Shown here piece by piece: positions 1-5,049 of a DNA stretch of 5,049 bases; position 1 is the stretch's first letter, and the number at the start of each line of letters is the position of its first letter. The notes under the pieces were generated by a model, which worked only from the letters and a program-made list of their open reading frames with translations, made no database searches and was not told the origin of the DNA. This stretch comes from Chloroflexota bacterium (GTDB lineage Bacteria > Chloroflexota > Ktedonobacteria > Ktedonobacterales > Ktedonobacteraceae), in NCBI GenBank assembly GCA_005881295.1, contig VBHS01000072.1, positions 1-5,049 of the forward strand, given 5' to 3'. The translations under genes and the position numbers were made by a program.

Positions 1-330
1 AAGCGCGTTCATCACTTGAAAACTGGCATTATTCATGCCCTGAACTTCGGCATGAGCTCGCGCATACTCGACCATCTGCTCGCTAATGTCGATTCCCACC
101 ACGTTTATCTTAGCATTTTCGAAAGCCACATCGAGCACCCACCCTCCAGGACCACAGCCGATATCCAGAATATGAGAGACATGCGAAAGATCGAAATGTT
201 CAGGAAAAACTCCTCCCATCACTCTTGTCAGTAGTCGTTCTTGATTGATGAGACGAGCCATCTCCGTGCCACTTTCGGCGTCGATGACATATGTGCTTTC
301 TTTTTGTGAGGGGCCCTCTGGTGTTCCCAT
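1..330 (-). CDS. Class I SAM-dependent methyltransferase, N-terminal 110 residues (3' end outside window)
   Basis: This is the start of a Rossmann-fold methyltransferase that would move a methyl group from S-adenosylmethionine to an unidentified acceptor. The visible 110 residues contain motif I, ILDIGCGPGGW at about 54-64 (the glycine-rich SAM-binding loop), then VVGIDIS at about 77-83, whose Asp81 is the acidic residue expected to bind the SAM ribose. NASFQVMNAL at 101-110 lies where the family usually has its adenine-contacting 'GDA' segment. The start at 330 is well fixed: a TGA stop lies in frame ten codons upstream with no other start codon between, and AGGAAGG sits 11 bases before the ATG. 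A sigma-70-type promoter lies about 85-115 bases upstream, so the gene is probably transcribed independently of glnA. The C-terminal half that decides the substrate is not in the window, so no specific function can be given. Confidence 0.88.
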   Translation of the reverse strand, partial: MGTPEGPSQKESTYVIDAESGTEMARLINQERLLTRVMGGVFPEHFDLSHVSHILDIGCGPGGWVLDVAFENAKINVVGIDISEQMVEYARAHAEVQGMNNASFQVMNAL

Positions 331-414
331 GAAAACAAGTTCCTTCCTCTTCTCTCATATCAGCTCTAAACTTCATTGCTCGAGCTTGCCCTATCTATAC
401 CACAGGTTACAGAT

Positions 415-444
415 ATTATATCTTGCTAAAACCTGATATAGCAA
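415..444 (-). promoter_or_regulatory. Probable sigma-70-type promoter of the methyltransferase gene
   Basis: Read on the minus strand, TTGCTA (439-444, four of six bases matching TTGACA) is followed after 18 bases by a perfect TATAAT (415-420). Transcription would begin near 408 and give a leader of roughly 78 bases before the methyltransferase start. The -10 box lies inside a 13-base AT-rich palindrome (411-423, six-base arms around one base), which could be an operator or may simply reflect base composition. The -35 match is weak; the perfect -10 carries most of the evidence. Confidence 0.55.
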
Positions 445-476
445 CAAATAGCAATAACGGCTTTTCTAGCATCAGG
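432..476 (-). terminator. Weak candidate terminator after glnA
   Basis: On the minus strand, CCTGAT (471-476) can pair with ATCAGG (432-437), with three further pairs (CTA/TAG) inside after a small internal loop, and TTTT follows directly. It begins about 48 bases after the glnA stop, a sensible place for a terminator. The loop is long, the stem short and the T run only four bases, and the element overlaps the methyltransferase promoter. It may be chance; no better terminator is visible between the two genes. Confidence 0.25.
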
Positions 477-523
477 CGCAAGAGAACGTTCAACGGCTAG
501 TACTCTGTCCATCTCGTTTTCCA

Positions 524-1924
524 CTAGAACACAGGGAGATAGCGCTCAATCTCCCAGGTATGAACCTGCCTGCGGTACTCGCTCCACTCGATCGACTTCG
601 CATCGAGGAATCCCTCGTAGATCGAGTCCCCCAGCGTCTCGCGCACCAGGGAATCCTCGCGCAGCCCTTCCAGCGCCTCGCCCAGTGTCGCGGGCAACAG
701 TCGTGCGTGCCGCTGTAAACGCTCATTTTCATCGCGCAGGAACAGGCTCTCGTCCATAGCCGCCGGCAATGTCAGCTTGCGCTGAATACCGTCAAGCCCT
801 GTCCGTAACATGACTGCAAGCGCAAGATATGGATTGCAACTGGGATCGCAGCAGCGCAATTCGATGCGTGCCGATAATTGGCGATTGACACTGGGCCGTG
901 GCACGCGAATCAGCGCCTCGCGGTTCACTCGTCCCCAGTTGACGAAGACTGGCGCCTCAAATCCATGTACCAGCCGCTTATACGAATTGACCAGCGGCGC
1001 AAGTATAGCGCACATCGCGCGCGCGTGAGCCAGTTGTCCCGCGATGAAGTAGCGTCCAATATCCGAGAGCCCATATTCACCCTGCTCATCCACGAAAGCG
1101 TTTTTCCCTGTTGCGGCCTCAATAAGCTGTTGGTGGGTGTGCATTCCAGAACCATTGACACCATAAAACGGCTTTGGCATAAACGTAGCATACAGCCCGT
1201 GCTGCCCGGCAATAGACTTGAGCACATACTTTGCCGTCATCAACCCATCGGCGATAGAGAGGGCATCCCCACTTTCAAAATCAAGCTCGTGCTGACCGGC
1301 CGCTACCTCGTGGTGGCTCGATTCAATAGTGATATGCATCTGCTGCAATGTTTGTACCATCTGCCGTCGGACGGCCGCAGCAAGATCGGTCGAGAGATCG
1401 AAGTAACCACCCAGGTCGTGTGGTAATGGCGTCGGAGTCTTATCTTCCATCTGTAAAAGGAAAAATTCCAGTTCAGGAGCCACCAGAAACGAATAACCCA
1501 TCGATTTTGCCAACTGTAGAGCGTTCGCAAGCGTAGCGCGCGGGTCCCCGTCAAAACGTTCCCCATCGGGAGTGTGCACGTTGCAGATAATACGCGCAAT
1601 CACATCCTCGTCATGGATCTGGTCAGTAAAGCTACTTGCTGTGTCTGCTGGCTGTGGGCGCACCGATCCTGGAACAATAGAAAACGTCGCCAGGTCAGGA
1701 AAAAGATACATATCGCTTTCTGCGATACGGGCAAAACCCTCTAGAGCAGATCCATCAAACCACTTGCCATGCGTAAGACAGTCGGGAAACTGCTCGACGG
1801 GAATAGTGACACACTTTGCCATCCCCACGACATCCGTGAATTCCAGGTTGACGAAACGCACACGCTCAGCCTCTAAAGCTGCCAAAACGTGATCTCGATC
1901 AGTTTGTTTCCGTTGCTCTGACAT
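524..1924 (-). CDS. glnA: Type I glutamine synthetase, alpha-class (466 residues)
   Basis: Glutamine synthetase makes glutamine from glutamate, ammonia and ATP in the cytoplasm, as a dodecamer in type I enzymes. The 466-residue chain has the full set of landmarks: the beta-grasp N-domain (VNLEFTDVVG at 25-34), FDGSALEGFARIAESDMYL at 56-74, metal ligands Glu151 and Glu153, Glu206 and Glu213 in HHEV and GQHE, NGSGMHTH at 257-264 with His262, the flap glutamate in GFEAP (Glu323), and active-site Arg335, Arg340, Glu355 and Arg357. The tyrosine adenylylated in E. coli (NLYDLP) is replaced by Phe395 in SLFLRD, so that control is absent. Arg66 matches the arginine tied to glutamine feedback in the Bacillus enzyme. 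An upstream ATG at 1957 would add 11 residues, but I chose 1924 because GAGGT lies 8 bases before it, while at 1957 the only purine-rich stretch abuts the start. It lies 128 bases downstream of the M16 gene. An amine-ligating relative is possible, but the close active-site match favours true GlnA. Confidence 0.93.
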   Translation of the reverse strand: MSEQRKQTDRDHVLAALEAERVRFVNLEFTDVVGMAKCVTIPVEQFPDCLTHGKWFDGSALEGFARIAESDMYLFPDLATFSIVPGSVRPQPADTASSFTDQIHDEDVIARIICNVHTPDGERFDGDPRATLANALQLAKSMGYSFLVAPELEFFLLQMEDKTPTPLPHDLGGYFDLSTDLAAAVRRQMVQTLQQMHITIESSHHEVAAGQHELDFESGDALSIADGLMTAKYVLKSIAGQHGLYATFMPKPFYGVNGSGMHTHQQLIEAATGKNAFVDEQGEYGLSDIGRYFIAGQLAHARAMCAILAPLVNSYKRLVHGFEAPVFVNWGRVNREALIRVPRPSVNRQLSARIELRCCDPSCNPYLALAVMLRTGLDGIQRKLTLPAAMDESLFLRDENERLQRHARLLPATLGEALEGLREDSLVRETLGDSIYEGFLDAKSIEWSEYRRQVHTWEIERYLPVF

Positions 1925-1932
1925 GCTACCTG

Positions 1933-1937
1933 ACCTC
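1933..1937 (-). promoter_or_regulatory. Ribosome binding site that decides the glnA start
   Basis: On the minus strand GAGGT lies 8 bases before the ATG at 1924. The alternative in-frame ATG at 1957 has AGGG immediately against it with no spacer, which is unfavourable for initiation. The family alignment also favours the shorter form, because the extra 11 residues (MIDCNRARSGS) resemble nothing in known glutamine synthetases. Confidence 0.6.
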
Positions 1938-2028
1938 GCTCTGTTGCAATCTATCATCCCTCATCAAATAGCGTATGATGGCCCTTTGAAGAACGCCAAG
2001 CTCTACATTAGTGGTCACACGCATTCAG

Positions 2029-2046
2029 GTTGGGGCTCGCCTCAAC
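2029..2046 (-). other. Small imperfect hairpin just after the M16 stop
   Basis: GTTG-A-GG CGAG CC-C-CAAC on the minus strand can fold into a short stem with one mismatch, seven bases beyond the M16 stop codon. No T run follows, so it does not look like an intrinsic terminator. I see no convincing promoter in the 128 bases before glnA. Read-through from the M16 gene into glnA is therefore plausible, with the hairpin at most a weak attenuator or an RNA-stabilising element. Confidence 0.2.
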
Positions 2047-2052
2047 TCGTCG

Positions 2053-3330
2053 TCACAGCGTGCCTCCCACCAACGCCTCACGCTCAAGAGGGCCAATAGC
2101 CGCAACCGTCAACGGATCGAGCGGAGAAAAACGCCGTAGCACACCCAGCACCTGCTCCTCAGACACCGCGTCAATCGCCTCCTTAACCTCCTGGATAGTG
2201 CGCAGTTTCCTTTCATACCACCAGGAATGGGCCAGCGCGCCCATACGCGAGCCAGAGCCTTCGCCCCGCATCACATTTTCACTCTTCAACTGCACCTTGG
2301 CTCGTGCCAGTTCATCGGTCGTGATCCCCTCCTGCTCTAACTTGCGCAGCTCATTCACAATCACTACCAGGCATTCATGTGCCTGTTCGGGAGTAGTACC
2401 GGCATAAACACGCATCGCCCCCACGTGCTTGTTTCCTGACAGTCCGGCCCAGACGCCATAAACAAGTCCGCGCTTCTCGCGCACCTCCACAAAGAGGCGT
2501 GACGCCATATTGCCACCAAGTACCTCGCTAATCACCAGGGCCGCGTAATAGTCCGGGTCAGTATAATGCGGGAAGGGGAACATCAGTCCCAGGTGCTCCT
2601 GCTTCCCCTCTTGATGCTCTAGTGCGATATTCGCTGTAGGGGTCGGTCGCTGCTCAGGTGAAGTAGCAGCCTGGCCGCTCCAATCGCCAAAAAGCGCCTG
2701 CACCTGCTCAACCACGTGATCCCAATCGAACTTGCCCGCGATAGCGAAAAGCACATCGTTAGGTTGGTAGCGAGACCTCCAGAAGTCTCGCAAATCCTGT
2801 CTCTGCACCGATTGCACACTCTCGCTTGTACCCAGGGCTGAGCGTGCCAGCGCGGTCCCCCGGTAAAAGTTTGCTCTCGCCAGGTCAAAAATGCGACTCA
2901 TCGGCTCATCATCGCGGCGCCGGATCTCCTGCAGCACAATACTGCGCATCTGCTCTAAATCTTCTCTTGGAAACGTCGGTGTAAGCAATATCTCCTGCAT
3001 CAACGGCAGTGTCGCATCAAACTTGTTGTTGACCAACTGAGCCATCACGCGCGCCGTCTCCCAGCCCGTGCTTGCCCCTTTCCGTACCCCGAGGGACTCG
3101 AACGCCTCGTTTAAAGCCCGCGCGTCCTTCTGTTTCGTCCCCTGGAAGAGCATATATTCAAACAGGTGCGCCAGCCCCTGTTTATCCTCCGGTTCATGAA
3201 TAATCGCCGCGTCAAGCTGAAACCCAAAAGTTATCGAATTGAGGCTGGGCATATACTGACCAACCATCTCGATACCATTGGGCAATTGATGATAGAAATA
3301 GTTAGGTGGCAAATTTTGCTGATCACTCAT
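2053..3330 (-). CDS. M16B-type zinc peptidase-like protein with degenerate HxxEY motif
   Basis: This 425-residue protein has the two-domain layout and length of bacterial M16B (mitochondrial processing peptidase-like) proteins. The N-terminal domain carries the family signature QGLAHLFEYMLFQGT (51-65), the expected downstream segment IVLQEIRRRDDEP (131-143), and the linker-side motif YQPNDVLFAIAG. The C-terminal domain has SRLFVEVREKRGLVYGV (277-293). The inverted zinc motif HxxEH reads H55-L-F-E58-Y59, so the second zinc-ligand histidine is tyrosine; Glu135 keeps the third ligand at the correct spacing (76 after Tyr59). The supporting glutamate usually seven residues before that ligand is Met128. 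The C-terminal Arg284/Tyr291 pair, spaced by seven as in M16 enzymes where it binds substrate, is intact. It may therefore be a non-catalytic partner subunit or a protein with altered activity. No signal peptide or membrane segment is visible, so it is likely cytoplasmic. Its AGGG-containing ribosome site is rather far from the ATG (about 14 bases). Confidence 0.92.
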   Translation of the reverse strand: MSDQQNLPPNYFYHQLPNGIEMVGQYMPSLNSITFGFQLDAAIIHEPEDKQGLAHLFEYMLFQGTKQKDARALNEAFESLGVRKGASTGWETARVMAQLVNNKFDATLPLMQEILLTPTFPREDLEQMRSIVLQEIRRRDDEPMSRIFDLARANFYRGTALARSALGTSESVQSVQRQDLRDFWRSRYQPNDVLFAIAGKFDWDHVVEQVQALFGDWSGQAATSPEQRPTPTANIALEHQEGKQEHLGLMFPFPHYTDPDYYAALVISEVLGGNMASRLFVEVREKRGLVYGVWAGLSGNKHVGAMRVYAGTTPEQAHECLVVIVNELRKLEQEGITTDELARAKVQLKSENVMRGEGSGSRMGALAHSWWYERKLRTIQEVKEAIDAVSEEQVLGVLRRFSPLDPLTVAAIGPLEREALVGGTL

Positions 3331-3360
3331 AACGCTATGAACGTCCCTTTCTCAACAGAA

Positions 3361-3390
3361 TCTATATCAGTCAGGTAATTGTATTCTCAA
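3361..3390 (-). promoter_or_regulatory. Possible promoter of the M16 gene (weak)
   Basis: On the minus strand TTGAGA (3385-3390, five of six to TTGACA) is followed after 18 bases by TATAGA (3361-3366, four of six to TATAAT). This would start transcription near 3354, about 25 bases before the M16 start codon, just leaving room for the ribosome site. Other -10-like words (TACAAT, TATACT) lie further upstream but lack a good -35. The region is AT-rich, so several such matches are expected by chance. Confidence 0.3.
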
Positions 3391-3495
3391 GGAAACAAGC
3401 TTAGTATATCACAAAGCCAACAGTACGACTGCCATGAGCTATCCCGAAATGTACCGATAGCCTTAACCGCATGATAGAGACCCCATTTCCCCCTG

Positions 3496-3526
3496 CTGAC
3501 ATAACCGCCATCAGGTGTGCTAAAAT
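3496..3526 (+). promoter_or_regulatory. Probable extended -10 promoter of the acyl-CoA dehydrogenase gene
   Basis: TGCTAAAAT at 3518-3526 is an extended -10 element: TG, one base, then TAAAAT (five of six to TATAAT). CTGACA at 3496-3501 (five of six to TTGACA) gives a -35 box with a longish 19-base spacer, which extended -10 promoters tolerate. Transcription would start near 3533, leaving about 50 bases of leader before the ATG at 3584. It lies in the 253-base region between two divergent genes. Confidence 0.5.
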
Positions 3527-3572
3527 AGCGGTATTGATCATCCCCCATGTATAGAGCGAAAAGACATCAACC

Positions 3573-3578
3573 AGGAGG
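3573..3578 (+). promoter_or_regulatory. Strong Shine-Dalgarno site of the acyl-CoA dehydrogenase gene
   Basis: AGGAGG lies five bases before the ATG at 3584. It is the best ribosome binding site in the window and fixes the start, which also gives the N-terminus MDFSLSEEQ typical of the family. Confidence 0.85.
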
Positions 3579-3583
3579 TCGCA

Positions 3584-4753
3584 ATGGATTTCTCCCTCAG
3601 CGAAGAACAGAAAATGATTCAGCAGACCGTACGGCGTTTTGTAGATCGCGAACTCATGCCCCTCGAAAGCGAAGTCCTGCAATCCGAAGGCAAATACCCC
3701 ACCGGTATTGAACCAGAATTGTATCACACCCTCCAGGTGAAAGCCCGAGACCTGGGCTTCTGGGGTATCAACACGCCCGAGGAATATGGAGGCGCCAACC
3801 TGGGAGCAGTAATGACCGCCCTCATCGTCATGGAGATGGGCCGCACGCTTGTCCCTTTCACCTTTGGCGGCGCAGCGGACAACATCCTCTATCATGGCAA
3901 CGAGCAGCAGAAAGCTGAATATCTCATACCCACCATCGAGGGAACGCGCAAGTCCTGTTTCGCTCTCACCGAGCCAGGTGCCGGTTCAGACCCTTCCGCC
4001 ATTCGCACCACCGCCGTCAAAGATGGCAAGCACTGGGTCATCAACGGGCAGAAAGTCTTTATCACCGGCGGCAACGAGGCCGACTTCGCCATGGTCTTCG
4101 CCGTCACCGACCGCAGCAAACCACCCCAGAATGGCGGCGTGACCTGCTTCCTGGTCGATCGCTCAATGGGCTGGACATCCCGTCCTGTGCCCACCATGGG
4201 CGGCTGGTCCCCCGCCGAACTCTTCTTCGAGAATGTGCGCGTGCCTGAAGATCATATTCTGGGAGAGGTAGGTCAGGGCTTCTCGCTCGGCATGCAATGG
4301 ATCGGCCAGGGCCGCTGGCTCATCGCCTCGCGCTGCGTCGGCACCGCCGAGCGCCTGCTACAAATGGCTGTAGACTACTCCAGGCAGCGCGTCACCTTTG
4401 GCCAACCCATCGCTGACCGTCAGGCCATCCAGTGGATGCTCGCCGACTCCGCCACAGAAATCCAGGCCACGAAATGGCTCGCCTTCCACGCCGCGTGGAA
4501 AGCCGACCAGGGGCTGGATAACCGCCACGAAGCCAGTATGGCCAAACTCTACGGCTCTAACATGGCCAATCGCGTCGTCGATCGCGTCATGCAGATCCAC
4601 GGTGGCATGGGCTACACCCGCGAAATGCCCATTGAACGCTGGTACCGCGACCTGCGCGTCACCCGCATCTACGAAGGCACCGACGAAATCCAACATTTCA
4701 TCATCGCCCGCGCTTTACTCAAGGGGTATGTGAAGATAGGCGCCTGGGACTAG
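3584..4753 (+). CDS. Acyl-CoA dehydrogenase (FAD-dependent), full length
   Basis: This enzyme would oxidise an acyl-CoA at the alpha-beta bond using FAD and pass electrons to electron-transfer flavoprotein, in fatty-acid, amino-acid or related acyl-CoA breakdown in the cytoplasm. The 389 residues match the usual 380-400. The N-terminal helical domain starts MDFSLSEEQ and runs to the ligand loop PEEYGGANLG (65-74). The middle beta domain carries CFALTEPGAGSD (125-136) and the FITGG segment (169-173), both for FAD and substrate. The C-terminal helical domain has RVTFGQP (269-275), QIHGGMGYTRE (337-347) and RIYEGTDEIQ (361-370), where Glu364 matches the catalytic base of the SCAD/MCAD type. All expected parts are present, so it should be active. 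Chain-length or branched substrate preference cannot be read from the sequence. No other acyl-CoA gene or ETF gene is in the window. It is divergent from the M16 gene with its own promoter, and a hairpin terminator lies about 100 bases downstream. Confidence 0.95.
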   Translation: MDFSLSEEQKMIQQTVRRFVDRELMPLESEVLQSEGKYPTGIEPELYHTLQVKARDLGFWGINTPEEYGGANLGAVMTALIVMEMGRTLVPFTFGGAADNILYHGNEQQKAEYLIPTIEGTRKSCFALTEPGAGSDPSAIRTTAVKDGKHWVINGQKVFITGGNEADFAMVFAVTDRSKPPQNGGVTCFLVDRSMGWTSRPVPTMGGWSPAELFFENVRVPEDHILGEVGQGFSLGMQWIGQGRWLIASRCVGTAERLLQMAVDYSRQRVTFGQPIADRQAIQWMLADSATEIQATKWLAFHAAWKADQGLDNRHEASMAKLYGSNMANRVVDRVMQIHGGMGYTREMPIERWYRDLRVTRIYEGTDEIQHFIIARALLKGYVKIGAWD

Positions 4754-4780
4754 GGTTTCCTGTTCGCCAATGTAAGCCGA

Positions 4781-4824
4781 TGTCAATGAAAGTCAACCGT
4801 ATTGACTGTCAAATTGACTGTCAG
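4781..4824 (+). repeat. Cluster of TTGAC/GTCAA motifs with an 11-base tandem repeat
   Basis: ATTGACTGTCA occurs twice in tandem (4801-4811 and 4813-4823, period 12). AGTCAA (4791-4796) is an inverted copy of TTGACT (4802-4807), and TGTCAAT stands at 4781-4787. Within 44 bases the word TTGAC or its complement thus appears several times in both orientations. It could be a binding site for a dimeric regulator, a leftover of a small repeat, or chance. TTGACT also resembles a -35 box, but I find no good -10 at the right distance. Confidence 0.5.
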
Positions 4825-4855
4825 ATGCAAGGGTAGGCGTAGACGATACGTATGC

Positions 4856-4908
4856 AAAACATCCTGGTTGAAAGTGTTAGGTAACACAAGCCAGGGTGTT
4901 TTGTGTTT
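4856..4908 (+). terminator. Two-part hairpin, likely terminator of the acyl-CoA dehydrogenase gene
   Basis: AAAACATCCTGG (4856-4867) pairs with CCAGGGTGTTTT (4891-4902) over twelve base pairs, one of them G-U, and inside it GTGTT (4874-4878) pairs with AACAC (4883-4887) around AGGT. The right side is followed by GTGTTT, so TTTTGTGTTT forms an imperfect U tract. The left arm begins with AAAA, so the reverse strand also ends in TTTT and the element could work in both directions. It lies about 100 bases after the dehydrogenase stop. The long, internally looped stem and interrupted U run make it slightly atypical. Confidence 0.6.
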
Positions 4909-5049
4909 GGTTGAGTAGGTGCGTTATTTTTTATGGCAAGCAATTCTAAATGAGACAGAAGAAACGCATCTTTCGAAATCAGGCAAAATAGACTAGAGCT
5001 GGCAATTCCGGCATCGTTCCCTCTAGCTCTGGAGCGGGTTTATACCCTC
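4909..5049. other. Unassigned non-coding end of the window
   Basis: I see no supportable gene here. CTAGAG (4993-4998) and CTCTAG (5021-5026) form an inverted repeat, overlapped by AGAGCT (4995-5000) and AGCTCT (5025-5030), so two alternative pairings exist. GGGTTTATACCC near the right edge is a short palindrome-like hairpin. On the minus strand one frame is open from the right edge to a TGA at 4979-4981 and could be the last 22 residues of a convergent gene, but that is too short to support. Confidence 0.35.

Noticed and set aside
16..234. 72-codon plus-strand frame at the left edge
   Set aside because: It is antisense to the methyltransferase, whose SAM-binding motifs are clear on the minus strand.
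878..1426. 182-codon plus-strand open frame within glnA
   Set aside because: It lies entirely opposite conserved glutamine synthetase motifs, has no ribosome site I can support and no recognisable domain.
1962..1980. CATCA...TGATG inverted repeat upstream of glnA as a nitrogen-regulator operator
   Set aside because: Arms are only five bases, the interior does not match, and the spacing and bases do not fit the TGTNAN7TNACA type of GlnR/TnrA site.
3401..3895. 164-codon open frame on the minus strand overlapping the start of the acyl-CoA dehydrogenase
   Set aside because: Most of it is antisense to a clearly real gene, its composition is that of reversed codons, no family resemblance is visible, and it would run across the dehydrogenase promoter.
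4358..4696. 112-codon minus-strand frame inside the dehydrogenase gene, with a plus-strand frame-shifted one at 4398-4733
   Set aside because: Both mirror the codon pattern of the real gene in that stretch; the real frame carries the catalytic motifs.
4979..5014. Minus-strand mini-frame beginning MPELPAL, reminiscent of the MPELPEVE start of formamidopyrimidine-DNA glycosylase (MutM)
   Set aside because: It stops after 11 residues, only five residues match, and no further MutM sequence follows in any frame. The same frame is open to the right edge, so the ATG is not even a required start.
1..5049. tRNA, rRNA, CRISPR array, insertion sequence or prophage content
   Set aside because: I found no TpsiC-loop-like words in a cloverleaf context, no regularly spaced repeats beyond the single two-copy one, and no transposase, integrase or phage-like protein.

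Overview
The window is an ordinary bacterial chromosomal segment with four protein-coding genes, one of them cut by the left edge. Nothing mobile is visible: no transposase, CRISPR array, phage gene or RNA gene. The protein style suggests a free-living heterotroph. I lean towards Chloroflexota, class Ktedonobacteria, because the methyltransferase N-terminus (the 'EMARLINQERLLTRVMGG' style) and the alpha-type glutamine synthetase resemble proteins I associate with that group. This is recalled resemblance, not a search result, and I hold it loosely.

Layout from left to right. Positions 1-330 on the minus strand hold the first 110 codons of a class I SAM-dependent methyltransferase, whose end lies outside the window. 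Positions 331-523 are its leader, with a good sigma-70-type promoter and a doubtful terminator for the next gene. Positions 524-1924 on the minus strand encode a type I glutamine synthetase (glnA) that lacks the adenylylation tyrosine and so looks like the feedback-regulated alpha class. Positions 2053-3330 on the minus strand encode an M16B-type peptidase-like protein whose zinc motif is degenerate (HxxEY) but whose C-terminal Arg/Tyr pair is intact. Positions 3331-3583 are a divergent promoter region. Positions 3584-4753 on the plus strand encode a full-length acyl-CoA dehydrogenase with its catalytic glutamate. Positions 4754-5049 are non-coding as far as I can tell: a cluster of TTGAC/GTCAA motifs including an 11-base tandem repeat, then a long two-part hairpin that is probably the dehydrogenase terminator, then about 140 bases I cannot assign.

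The genes do not form an obvious pathway. The M16 gene and glnA run the same way, 128 bases apart, and could share a transcript. The methyltransferase appears to have its own promoter. The dehydrogenase is transcribed away from the M16 gene, with its own extended -10 promoter and a strong ribosome binding site. The observation most worth following is the M16 protein, which looks like the non-catalytic or regulatory type of subunit but has no catalytic partner gene in the window.
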